A DNA stretch of 64,000 nt, taken from Anastatus disparis. Lineage: Eukaryota > Arthropoda > Insecta > Hymenoptera > Eupelmidae. The DNA is taken from contig JAFFSR010000249.1 of NCBI GenBank assembly GCA_017163975.1, forward strand, positions 932,501 through 996,500, written 5' to 3'. The stretch's first letter is position 1; each line of letters starts with the position of its first letter. Positions 22,669 to 32,489 of this stretch are shown here, piece by piece. The position numbers and the translations under genes were made by a program. Below the pieces are notes generated by a model, which searched no databases, was not told the origin of the DNA, and saw nothing but the letters and a program-made list of their open reading frames with translations.

Positions 22669-22972
22669 ATTGTATTATTATCAAAATATTAAAATAAAAA
22701 TAAGCAAACTTAACCTAAAACCAGGAACCGGTCACAGACGTCATGTTACATACATATATATATATATATATATGTATGCATTGTACTACGCGATCGAATT
22801 CATGATAATTTATTTACATTCTAAGTGCGTAACGTGCAAAAAAATGCAATGTTCATAGTACATTTAAACGTAAAAAATAATTATTTAATTTTCAAAAATA
22901 AATATATATATATAAATATCTATATTCACTTTTTTATCGACTTTGACCTTAGCTGTACTCGCAAGAACCTCC
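22669..22972. other. Right remnant of the TTAA-flanked element
   Basis: AT-rich non-coding sequence with a (TA)n run at about 22,755-22,771, ending in the terminal repeat GCAAGAACCTCC. Confidence 0.6.
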
Positions 22973-23278
22973 TTAAATAGTAATGGATTGAATGATAAAC
23001 AGAAAATTTACATTAATAAACTATTTCCAATTCGTGAAAACTTACAAATATGTTTTGAAAAAGTTCAACTTCAGATTAATCCTTTTGATTGTGGCATTTT
23101 TTCAATAGCGTTTGCAACAGCAATTGTTAATAATTTGTGTCCTTGTGAAATAGAATTTGACATCGAAAAAATGCGTGGACATCAGCTAACTATGTATAAA
23201 ACAAATTCAATTGTCATGTTTCCATTAGTAAAGAACAATTATACAAATATCAATTATAAAGCGATATCCAGAAATTAG
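22973..23278 (+). pseudogene. Ulp1/C48-type protease region, 3' part
   Basis: It resumes the frame broken at 13,560. It reads QKIYINKLFP then NPFDCGIFSIAFATAIVNN, which is the catalytic cysteine block (DCG) of Ulp1-like C48 peptidases. The usual oxyanion-hole glutamine lies just upstream (VQLQIN). The frame ends at 23,276. Together with 13,284-13,560 it forms one protease domain belonging to the surrounding Helitron-like element. Confidence 0.75.
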
Positions 23279-24296
23279 CAAATTGTACATCACAAGGAAT
23301 CGTCAACGATAAATTAAATTTTCAAAATATAAATTTTGAATATCTTAAAGAAAAAAAATTACAAGAATCGGCACTAAAACAATTACATCTATTAGATAAC
23401 ATAAAATGTTTAGAGGCAACAAATTATAAACCAAAAACTTATCTTCAGAAAATTTACCAAAACAGTTATGAAAAAAATATGAACAAACTAAAGAAAAAAT
23501 TTCAAAAAGTAATTGTAAAAAAATTAAATACAATAACATTAAAGAATCTGAAAATGATATTGAACAAAAAACCAATTCTGACATTTAAAAATAAATTTAA
23601 TGATAAAAAATTATTAAAATTAAGTAAAGTTTCGATTGAGAAATTGAAAAATTCAAATATATCGCAACATGAAAATCAAATTAATTCTCAAAACATTATT
23701 GTAATTACGAAACTTGAAAATAATTTTAAGAGGGATAAAAAATTAAAGAAAATTATAAAAGTTGCAATTAAAAAATTAAAAATTATTAATATATTGCAAC
23801 AAAAAAGTCAAATTTCTAACCAAAATGAATTTATAAAAAAACAATTAAGAATCCTCAAATAAAAATAAGAATTTAACATATCAACAAAAGCAAAACTATG
23901 ATAGACGCATTCATGACGAATCGTATTATAAATGCAATAAAGATAGAGTTTTAGAAAATAGAAAACAATATCAATTGAAAAACGAACGAAAAATATTGAA
24001 ACGTTTAAATGAATCTTATGAAAAAACATTTAAAAAAAGATGATAATTTAATTACTTCAGTAAAAAATAAAAATTATAATGAAAAAAACAAAGATAAATT
24101 AAAAACAAAGAAAAATCAAAATGATATAAATTATTACCAAATAGCTAAAGATACATTGACCAATGATAATGAAAATTATATCATCGAAAATAATATTGGT
24201 GATTTGAATTTTATTTGTGATTTTTGTGATGCTAGAATTTTTGCATTCGAAATGTCAAGAAGAAATTCACACCATTTTGTAAACAAGGAAATATAA
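23279..24296 (+). pseudogene. Helitron-like element: Lys-rich linker and CxxC segment
   Basis: Fragmented frames follow. First comes a Lys/Asn-rich stretch (23,479-23,862). Then NRKQYQLKNERK-like basic sequence (about 23,890-24,010). Then 24,009-24,296, ending in NFICDFCDARIFAFE and HH, which matches the CxxC segment that precedes the Rep domain in many animal Helitron RepHel proteins. Several frameshifts and stops separate the pieces. The Rep nuclease that should follow is missing. Confidence 0.6.
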
Positions 24297-24897
24297 CATT
24301 AGAAGAAGACCCAGAATATTCTGAAGAGATTAAGAAATTACTTACGGAAAATTCTATAATAAGTAATAATTTGAAAAAATGCATAAGATCATATAATAAC
24401 GCCTTAGCATTTAATTACTTCTATTCTGATATACCGCAACATTATGTTTTTAATCGAATACATAAAACATGGAAGAAAAGAATAAAAAGTATGAAACCTA
24501 TTCTAACCAGGATGTACTTTTTAAATCCAAAACAAAGAGAAAGATTCTTCTTAAGATTACTTCTGTTTTATGTTAAAGCTGCAACATCTTTTGAAAGCTT
24601 AGAAACTTTTGGTGGAATTACATACCCAACATTCTTTGAAGCAGCAATTGCAAGAAATTTAGTTGAAATAGATGATAAATGTGATGAATATTTAGAAGAA
24701 TCATGTAAATCTCGATTTCCAAAAGCTCTTTGTCAATTATTTAGTTACATTTGTGCATTTCACAATCCAATGAATGTTCGAGAATTATATGAAAAATATA
24801 AAATCTATTTTTATCATATTACCAAAAATGAATCAACAAAAAGGTGAAGAATATGCATTAAGGGGATGTAATAGTGTATATGATTTCTACATAGTTA
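24297..24897 (+). pseudogene. Helitron RepHel, pre-helicase region
   Basis: About 160 open codons at 24,371-24,847 with RMYFLNPKQRERFFLRLLL, then SFESLETFGGITYPTFFEA, then RFPKALCQLFSYI. These match the conserved segment just upstream of the PIF1-like helicase in Helitron RepHel. It directly follows a SYNNALAF motif that in intact proteins lies far upstream, before the HUH nuclease. So the nuclease-coding part has been deleted. Frameshift at about 24,840. Confidence 0.75.
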
Positions 24898-25056
24898 CCG
24901 ACATTACAGTTTTCCAAATTTTTAATCTTTATTCAAAAATTTTCAGAAATATCTCTATATTAAGCTCTTTATTAGTAGAAATGGAAGACTGTAATATAGA
25001 GATATTTTTAAAAATCTTTGATTAAAAACCAATAACTTAGAAAACTGTAATGTCGG
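24898..25056. mobile_element. 159-bp TA-flanked MITE
   Basis: Terminal inverted repeats CCGACATTACAGTTTTC / GAAAACTGTAATGTCGG (17 bp perfect) are flanked by TA on both sides. Inner arms (ATATCTCTATATTA and TAATATAGAGATAT) are also inverted. It interrupts the Helitron frame. The short frames inside are artefacts. Confidence 0.88.
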
Positions 25057-26198
25057 TATTTTACATCCTCTTAAGCATAATTAATGATATTTTAACTAAT
25101 AATGAATTCCGGTTAAGTAACTTTAATTTACCTACTTTAGAATACTATATTGAAAATAACGAAATTGAACATAGTACAGTAAATAATGTTAATAATATTT
25201 GGTCAATCATTAATAGTCTAACAAATGCTCAAACGACTATTTTTAATACAGTAATAAATTCATTAAATACAAACTGCACTAAAAAGTATATATATATATA
25301 TATATATATATAGGTGAAAGTGTTAAAAGCTACTTATTAAATTATAACTTATCTAAAAATTCATTAAATCAACTATTTAGTTGTATCATGGACAGGTATA
25401 GCGACTAATTTATTACAAGACGGTGTGACAGTATATACAGCATTTAAATTATCGTTGAACATATCTGAAGACACAATATGTAATATTAGTGAAAACAGCG
25501 AAATTGTTATCTGGGATTAAATCACAATGACATTAAAATACGCTTTTGAAACCGTCGATCACATGTTTAAAGATGTATGTGATAATAATTATTTGTTTAG
25601 AGGGAAAACATTTATCATGTCCCACTAGTAAAACATGGAAATAGAACACAGATAGTCGAAAATTGTGTCAGAAAAAGCTATTTATGGGAACATTTTCAAT
25701 GTATTTGTTTGAAAGAAAATAAACGTTTATTGAAATCAGATGATAAATTTGAAAATTGGTTACTAAATACAGGAAATGGTAATTTTCATTTAAAATATGA
25801 AAAAGGGAAATAAAGTTATACAAACTCCAAAAGAAATATTGTCAGAGGGCAATCTAATTAATGAAATTTACGTGCACAATATAAATATTTGGAATTGTGA
25901 CTATTACGAAAATATTATATTAGCACCGTAAAACGTAGGTGTAACAGAAAGGAATGAAAAAATTTTATCAAAAATTAATGAACCAGTAATAGAGTACTTG
26001 AGCATTGACTCTGCAAAAGATTTATATAATGAAAGTTTAGACGCAATTTTGCCAACAAAATTTTCAAATTCTTCAACTTCCAACGGTTTACCTCCGCATA
26101 GATTACAATTAAAAAAAAGAGCTATAGTAATGCTTCTAAGAAATGTTAATTTGAATAAAGGACTTCATAACGCAACAAATTCACAGATGCTATTTTGA
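25057..26198 (+). pseudogene. Helitron PIF1-like helicase, decayed
   Basis: Recognisable blocks in several frames: NAQTTIFNTVIN just before motif I; SWTGIATNLLQDGVTVYTAF; KYAFETVDHMFKDVC; GNRTQIVENCVRKSYLWEHF; NEKILSKINEPVIEYLSIDS; and TKFSNSSTSNGLPPHRLQLK followed by IVMLLRNVNLNKGLHNAT. The order matches PIF1-type helicases of Helitrons. The Walker A motif expected at about 25,285-25,312 is replaced by a (TA)n run. Multiple stops and frameshifts are present. No helicase function remains. Confidence 0.8.
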
Positions 26199-26224
26199 GC
26201 GCTGTGTGGTTAAGAATTCATAGT
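26199..26224. other. Short junction between helicase remnant and minisatellite
   Basis: The reading frame stops at 26,196 and the purine array starts shortly after. A near-repeat of TTCAGCGCTG / TGAGCGCTGTG (about 26,195 and 26,233) lies on either side. No Helitron 3' hairpin with CTRR was identified. Confidence 0.3.
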
Positions 26225-26237
26225 TGCTATTTTCAGC

Positions 26238-26800
26238 GCTGAGACAAAGACACAAAGACGGAAGAACGGAGACGAAGAGACGAACACGGAGAAACGGAAA
26301 CGGAAAGACGGAGACGGAGACACCATGACAGAGAGACCGTGACGGAGAGACGGAGACAAAGGGAAGGAGACAGAAAAACGGAGACGAAAAGATGGAGATG
26401 GAAAGATGAAGACGAAGGGAAGACGGAACAACGGAGACGAAGAGACAGAGACGAAAAGACGGAGACGGAGAGATGGTAACGGAGAGACGGAGACGGGGAT
26501 AGAGACGGAGAAACGGAGGCGGAGAGACGAAGACGGAGAGACGGATACGGAGAGACGGAGATGGAAAGACTGAGACAGACAGACGGACAAACGGAGACTT
26601 ACAGATGAAGACGGAGAGACGAAAACGGAGAGACGGAGAGACGGAGAGATGGAGACGGAGAGACGGAAACGAAGGGAAGAAAACGGAAAAATGGAGACGG
26701 AGGGATTAAGACGGAGGGACAGAGACGAAAAGACGGAGTTGAAGGGACGAGGACGTAGACGAAAACGGAGGGACGTAGACGGAGACGGAGAGACGCATAT
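26238..26800. repeat. Purine minisatellite (GACGGAGA)n
   Basis: About 560 bp of imperfect GACGGAGA / GAGACGGAGAC repeats. It is the reverse complement in type of the arrays at 11,022-11,133 and 12,318-12,545, so this repeat class occurs at two loci in the window. The open frame 26,210-26,590 (minus) is a Ser/Phe repeat translation. Confidence 0.9.
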
Positions 26801-26885
26801 TGTGTATGTGTATATGTGTATATGTGTATGTGTATGTGTGTACGTGTATGTTAAAGATGCACGTGTGTATGTGTATGTATGTGAT
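26801..26885. repeat. (TGTGTA)n microsatellite
   Basis: Imperfect TGTATGTGTATG repeats directly abutting the purine minisatellite. Confidence 0.85.
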
Positions 26886-27189
26886 AATAATGCAAAAGAT
26901 ATTCACGTATGAAAAAAAAGTCTTAATTCTTTACTTTAATATAATAGTAGTAATATTTTTAGTGATTAATTAAGATACTGCTATTATTATATTTTTTGCA
27001 AGTATTACTATTTTATTGCGAAGTTTTTGTACTTTCTATTTCGTATTTGCTGGTTGTGTATTAATATATATTGTAGTATTATTTTTTCTAGAACTTGAAT
27101 AGGATCATCTGAAGAATGGTTGAAACGTTGTTTTAGATAAGTAATTTATATAATGATCAGTATTGCCCGCAATCTTTATTTGATATTTC

Positions 27190-27640
27190 TGAATTGAATT
27201 ATTACCTTGTCCACCTTACGTCCACGAATTAAATGCAATAGCAGAAAAATTTAACAGATCAGCCATGTATATAGACAGATGTTTAGTGAGAGAAGCCAAT
27301 AAAGTATCGGCTAGAAGTAATTAAGACAGTTTCTTATTTGAAAAACTGTACAATATCCAACACACATGAAAATGAAACCATTCGAAATACTTTTTAAATC
27401 AAAACCTGATGTAAAACATTTGAAAATATATGGAAGTAAAGTTTTGGTAAGGGTACCAGAAGTACTTACATAAAGTAAATAAAATGATAAAGCTAAATTA
27501 GGCATACTTAAAGTTTTGATCGATAATAAAGTCATAAATGCCAGACATGTAACAGTAGTTGAAGAAGATACAGAATTAATTTGTACTGAAAAAAATGATG
27601 AACAGTAGTATATGGGGGATTATAGGTAAAAATGGTGGCA
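27190..27640 (+). pseudogene. Second copia family, integrase C-terminal fragment
   Basis: Broken frames read PPYVHELNAIAEKFNR (the catalytic Glu region of copia integrase), then EVIKTVSYLKN, then FEILFKSKPDVKHLKIYGSKVLVRVPE, then VINARHVTVVEEDTE. This is the usual order at the integrase C-terminus of copia elements. Codon-level comparison shows it is not the family at 14-22 kb. Stops and short deletions are frequent. No LTRs were found close by. Confidence 0.75.
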
Positions 27641-29752
27641 TTAAAATTCAGGGGGAATATAGGAAAAGATTTTTAGCACCTAAGCTCAAGCGTATACGGA
27701 AAAAAGCGAAATTGTGACATCCCAGGGAACTAAACCCTTATAAATTGTTAAATGAATCATATTAAAGATTGGAATTATTCATTAATCTATTTTTTTATTA
27801 CATTTATTACATATATGGAAAAGTGGTTCCATGCGATGTCCCGAGTCAGCATTCTTAAAAATTGCGAAAACTTCAAATGTAAAGAAGAGACGGAGAAGAA
27901 AGTACAAAAATTCATTGGTAAACAAGCCAATGAACTCTAAAACAATCGGATGATTTTCTGTTCTAGAAATTTCAGCTGCATGTCAGGTTTTGATTGGGTT
28001 TTCCATCTCTCGATCGCCCGGCGCAAGGCAATAAAAACAGCCTCCTACGTCACTCTTCGCCTTTTGTCTTAATACGATAGCAACCGCAAAAGTCGGCTCT
28101 GCTGGTCCGCTGAGATAAAGTCAGTGTTAGTTTTAAATCAGTTTAATTATCATAAAATTCATTAGGAAGTAGCTTAGAAACCTACTTCGCTAATAGGAAA
28201 AATTATAATATAGAAAAATATAAATTTACAATTTTTGCATAAATAGAGTAGAAACTTATTTCACGAAAAAAAATAACAAAAAAAATTTATATAAATAAAT
28301 ATTTAGTGAAAAGGACAAGCAAGTGCAAGTGACGACATAAACGAATAAATTAGCTGAGCGCTAGACGACCGAGAGTTGAAGAATCTAACCTAATCTGGCC
28401 ACGGATAACTTAACCGTGTAGGAATAAGTTAATTTAAGCGAAGATTAAAGGACGGAACTTCAAGGGATACATTTATATATCTTCTCCCTCTCTTCCTGGA
28501 ATATTGAATCGTAATAAAATTATTATGTTTAATAAATAACAAAATGTGTATTAATTATTAAATTAATAAATAAAAAAAAAAGAAAATACAAAAGGAGAAA
28601 TTTATTTAAATAATTAAAACTTAATATTAATTTCCATAAAAATTTGGTTATTTTAAAACTAAATTAGAATTTAATTTTAATAAATATTTAGTTAAAAGGT
28701 GACAGGTAAGTCCTGGGACTACAAACTGGTTCCCAATAAATAGAAATTTATTTCTTTTTGTGAACTGAACGACCGAAACAAATCCGGTTGTAACAAATAG
28801 TCCAAAGTGGAGGGGGACGCCGTAAGAAAAATTTTTTGAAGTAGCAAGGTAACGGTCTTTGTAAAGTCGGTAAGTTAGAATTCTTTGGTGAAATAACTTT
28901 TTTTTGTATATGAAAAATTTTTATGAAATGACTAATGAAATCGTATATTTTTACAAGAATATATGTTGTATATATAATACAAGTAATTTAAATGGAATTC
29001 AATTTACAAATAGAAAAAATTCTTTGTAATATAATTTATTAAATTTAAAGATTTTAGAAATATGAATTTTGAATCTTTTTAAATATTTTAATGGAATATT
29101 TTTAGAAAAAGGATTTGGTGTTCATGGTCATATATATAATAAAATAACAAAATATTTTAGCAATAGAAATGAGTGTTTATTATTTTTTCACTTAGTCCAA
29201 TACAAATAATTAAAAATTTTTATAAAGTACAAAATTTTTATAGTAATGAATATATAATTTCAAGTGTAGCATGATTTTGCTTTACATGTTTGTATGCGAC
29301 ATTTGACATATTTTCGGCAACCATTACTTAAAAGGAATTTATTTTTATAATAATTACCTTTATGTTGAATACCACAAATACGTTTATAGAAACGTGCAGC
29401 AATATTATCCGATATTATCATTTCTTAAGTAATCTGATGAAAATAAATTACAAAATTTATTGTGTGAATAGCCTCGATTCATGTAATCTAAAAACATTAA
29501 GCAAAATTGTCCAAAAACTTTCGAATTTAAGTCTGTTTAGTGTTCCATTTATAATGAATAGAATTTTGCTGAAGACATTTATGTTGTGGTATTAAAGGAG
29601 GTAGACCGTAACTGTCAAAAAAAACTGTTCTTCCACACTTGTCAATGAAAATAGCTACTCAATGAGTTCCTGGTTGTGTATGAATGTCTGTATTAAACAC
29701 ACGCGCTATCGGTCTCGTCAAATTGAAGAGTATTCATTGCGTTGTTCTGTAA
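27641..29752. other. AT-rich DNA, no gene recognised
   Basis: The frames at 27,752-27,940 and 29,362-29,595 show no domain. Between about 28,060 and 28,880 the sequence looks like the leader or LTR debris of a retroelement (GC-richer islands at 28,330-28,500 and 28,790-28,870), but I could not find paired LTRs. No Maverick terminal repeat was recognised. Confidence 0.4.
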
Positions 29753-30223
29753 TTACAGAAGTGTTTGATTCAGAAGCATAATATCCTGATTCTTCGATGC
29801 TATCATATACAGGTTCTTTGCCAGGTCCTGGTGTAGGTGATTTTTTTTCCACATAACTCTTTTTCCGAATCTTTTTGGTTTAATAGGAGGAGGAGGATTT
29901 TGCACCGTATTGTTAGTTGAATCCGCAGGAGAAGAGTATGAAGTATTATCACTGTCAGAGTCAATCAATGCAGAAATAAGTCTATTATTCCTAATAAGCC
30001 ACTTTTTATATTTAATTACGGAGTTTAGAGAACAAATGAAAAATTCATGACTTTGAGAACCATGAAAACAACAGTAAGTTTTGCTGTTTTGTAAATTATG
30101 TACGGACGGACAGTTATAGTTTTCTAAATTTATAACGCGTCGTGATATAATATACTTTGAATTACTTGCATTTCTTGAGAATCTCGAACAAAAATTCGTC
30201 TTGCAGTGCGTGTTATTGCCCAT
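29753..30223 (-). CDS. Unidentified ORF at the Maverick end
   Basis: 156 codons, uninterrupted. The middle is Ser/Asp-rich (ALIDSDSDNTSYSSPADST), followed by a Pro run and a basic patch (KPKRFGKRVMWKK). No domain is recognised. Strand and position, 275 bp downstream of the small Gly-rich Maverick gene, suggest it belongs to the Maverick, but this is only context. Confidence 0.4.
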   Translation of the reverse strand: MGNNTHCKTNFCSRFSRNASNSKYIISRRVINLENYNCPSVHNLQNSKTYCCFHGSQSHEFFICSLNSVIKYKKWLIRNNRLISALIDSDSDNTSYSSPADSTNNTVQNPPPPIKPKRFGKRVMWKKNHLHQDLAKNLYMIASKNQDIMLLNQTLL

Positions 30224-30497
30224 TAATTTGCGTAAAGTTGTCGATGAGGAACATCTCCTTCAAACCATTCGGTTCCATGTAGTTGTTGGTGAGCCAATTA
30301 TTGAAAACTTAAGTTCTGAACTTCAATAAAGTTTGAGAGTTTAACATATGTATCTAGTTAAATTTATATAAATTTCCCCACTTTTTATTATACTTTTCTC
30401 TTTTTTAATTTTGTAGAAATCGTCATCAATACTAAAATTCTTCTATGACTCATAGAGAAAGTTTTAAAAAATATTGTGAAACTATTATTGTTATTAT

Positions 30498-30659
30498 TTA
30501 ACCATTAAAATCGATTAAAAAAGGAAGTGCTTTACGAAAAAGTCCTCCAAGAAATCGACCTATACCTCCATGTCCTTTTTGATATGGTGATCCAACGTAA
30601 ACATGGTGAATACTCCCTTGACTAACTTGACTATCATAATGTTCAATATAATGATTCAT
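30498..30659 (-). CDS. Small Gly-rich Maverick protein
   Basis: 53 codons from ATG at 30,659 to TAA at 30,498. It contains HVYVGSPYQKGHGGIGRFLG and then GLFRKALPF, an amphipathic Gly-rich segment typical of the small virion-associated proteins of animal Mavericks/adintoviruses. The stop of the preceding gene (30,666) lies 6 bp upstream, a tight tandem arrangement. The family members are normally longer at the C-terminus, so the frame probably ends early. Exact role is not established from sequence. Confidence 0.65.
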   Translation of the reverse strand: MNHYIEHYDSQVSQGSIHHVYVGSPYQKGHGGIGRFLGGLFRKALPFLIDFNG

Positions 30660-30665
30660 TTTTAT

Positions 30666-31163
30666 TTATTTTTGTAATGCAGCTTGTCTAAAATGTAGTG
30701 TTACGGTCGACGTACCACACTCGAATGGTATGACTCGGCCGAGATGATCTCTTATATCAATAGTGATTGTTCTGAAACTATTTCTTATGAGAGGTATATA
30801 ATTTACAGGTGTTAAAATTTGATATTGATTAGAAGCAAATACATAATCCTTGTAGTTTACAGGTACAATACGTAATAAAGTTGTTTGTAGGTCACCTAAA
30901 ATACAAGGTTCACATACATCTGAGTAAATATATAATTGTCTAGGTAATGCATTAAAAATATTTGCTGACCGAGTAGCAATGTGTTTATTAAAACTAACGT
31001 TTAAATATCCTTCTACTTCAGCAAAGCCTAAAATATCCCAAACTGCTCGGCTCATTTGACGTATACATAGGTGTTATTCTGTTCTACTGACAATTTAAAT
31101 GATATATGTATTTCACTCAATGCTTTATTTATTTTTTCTAAAAATTCCGCTATATCGGAATAT
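30666..31163 (-). pseudogene. Conserved Maverick ORF, C-terminal part
   Basis: The open part 31,055-30,666 (129 codons) has RQLYIYSDVCEPCILGD, LLRIVPV and SFRTITIDIRDHLGRVIPFE, then VTLHFR. This is the usual C-terminus of a conserved Maverick protein found as repeats of this pattern in insect genomes. Upstream, in a shifted frame, FLEKINKALSEI precedes it, up to the Tc1/mariner insertion at TA 31,163. The N-terminal half is at 38,318-38,000. Confidence 0.75.
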
Positions 31164-31268
31164 ACAGTAAGACCGCCAGGAAACCAAACATAGGAAATGA
31201 TTGACACATGGGAATTTAGTTAGTGAGAGAGAGAAAGCCATCCCTTACTTGCTTTTTAGCCCCCCCTT

Positions 31269-31313
31269 CTCGACTATTTAATGTGCTAGTAGCTAGCACA
31301 TTAAATAGTCGAG
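31269..31313. repeat. Perfect palindrome in the left TIR (21-bp arms)
   Basis: CTCGACTATTTAATGTGCTAG, a 3-bp loop, and its exact complement. The corresponding right TIR has only a single arm (CGACTATATAATGTGCTAGC, about 37,912-37,932), so the palindrome arose by local inverted duplication in this copy. Confidence 0.9.
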
Positions 31314-31679
31314 CTAAGCACAGCACAGCGACTTTTTTATGATGGCCAAAGTGGTATAACAAGAGAGGGAAATTCAAAAATATATAAATAACTAAAAATG
31401 GTATTAGCACTTTTTCGAATGATAATAAAGATAAAAATAAGAGATAAAAAGTCACTTTAATAAAGGAAATTTTTTAATCATTTAGTACCTTTTTGTTAAA
31501 TAGAAAAATGAAGAAATGATTTACCATTTATTTTTTATTTAGAATTCTTCCGGTTGTTCAAATGATAAATAGAAACTGATATTTTTGTAAATTAATTGAA
31601 TTTGAATCTTTCTATTACATTTCAATACGAATATAGTAAATAAAATGTCATATAAACTTAGGTATCGCTGTGTTTATTT

Positions 31680-32487
31680 TCATGGTAAATGAAATTTATT
31701 AATCCTAAGTAAATTTAAGAGCAGAAAATATTGAATTAAAATTACTAATTATTCAAAATTGAAATATTGAAGTATATTATTTTTTAAAGGAAACAAATTA
31801 TTTTGTTTCTAAATGAAAATATTTATTGTTTAAATGAAGCAAATTATTTTATTTCTTAACGAAAATATTTATTTCTTTAAAAAAAATGGAAATATTCCAT
31901 TTTTTTATTTATTTATGAATTGATTTTATTTTTTCTCATTTTTTAAGGAATGAATATTTTATTTAAATTATTTTCAAAAAAATTGCTTTGTTTAAAAAAT
32001 AATTAACGGCAGGCCGGAGTAGAGCCTGATACCGACCGAGTAACAATTGAGTTGTTTGTTATTTACTCAAGTATTAAGCGGTGTATCTTCAAAATAAAGG
32101 TTGATCGCAATAGATATTATTATTATGAATATCTATGCACAAGAAAAAAAAAATCTACCGATTTGTTTTTGAGAAAAGTAAGGAACGCCGAAGTAAAAGA
32201 TTATGTTTATAATATTTTCGCGTTCCTTACTTTTCTCAAAAACAAAGCGATAGATTTTTTTTTTCTTGTGCATAAATATTTGTAATAATAATATCTATTG
32301 CGCTTAACCTTCAATTTGCAGATACACCGATTAATACTTGAGTAAATAACAAAAATGCCAATTAGACCAGGACAGCGAATCCGGCCTGCTCTTAACTTCG
32401 AAATTTTAATTCTGAATAATTAGTAATTTCAATTGAATATTTTCTAACTGAAAATTGACTGAGGATTAATAAATTTCTTTTACCATG
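31680..32487. repeat. Inverted repeat pair (arms about 90 bp) around a fold-back element
   Basis: The left arm 31,680-31,768 (TAAATGAAATTTATTAATCC, then AAAATATT and ACTAATTATTC) is mirrored at 32,397-32,487. The pair encloses the separate fold-back element at 32,009-32,389 and A/T-rich spacer. It may be the terminal repeats of another short element. Confidence 0.65.
32009..32389. mobile_element. Fold-back MITE with GCAGGCCGGA ends
   Basis: 381 bp. The ends GCAGGCCGGA / TCCGGCCTGC are inverted. Long inner arms are mirrored: TTGTTATTTACTCAAGTATTA, CGCAATAGATATTATTAT and CTTTTCTCAAAAACAAA. The centre is a short AT loop at about 32,190-32,215. The frame at 32,052-32,285 is an artefact of the palindrome. 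Target-site duplication is not clear. Confidence 0.85.
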
Positions 32488-32489
32488 AA

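Larger units (their letters stand above)
13561..22972. mobile_element. TTAA- (or TA-) flanked TIR element, itself split by copia
   Basis: The ends GGAGGTTCTTGC (13,561) and GCAAGAACCTCC (ending 22,972) are perfect 12-bp inverted repeats flanked on both sides by TTAA. Removing this segment and one TTAA restores the reading frame of the surrounding protease (codons for Asp-Ser-Leu run straight into Asn-Ser-Asn). Without the copia insertion it is about 840 bp. It is probably non-autonomous. A TTAA target fits piggyBac-like elements, but the ends do not start CCC. Because TTAA contains TA, a TA-targeting family cannot be excluded. The short frame 13,742-13,942 is unidentified. Confidence 0.75.

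Noticed and set aside
26210..26590. 126-codon Ser-rich minus-strand frame
   Set aside because: Repeat translation of the (GACGGAGA)n minisatellite.
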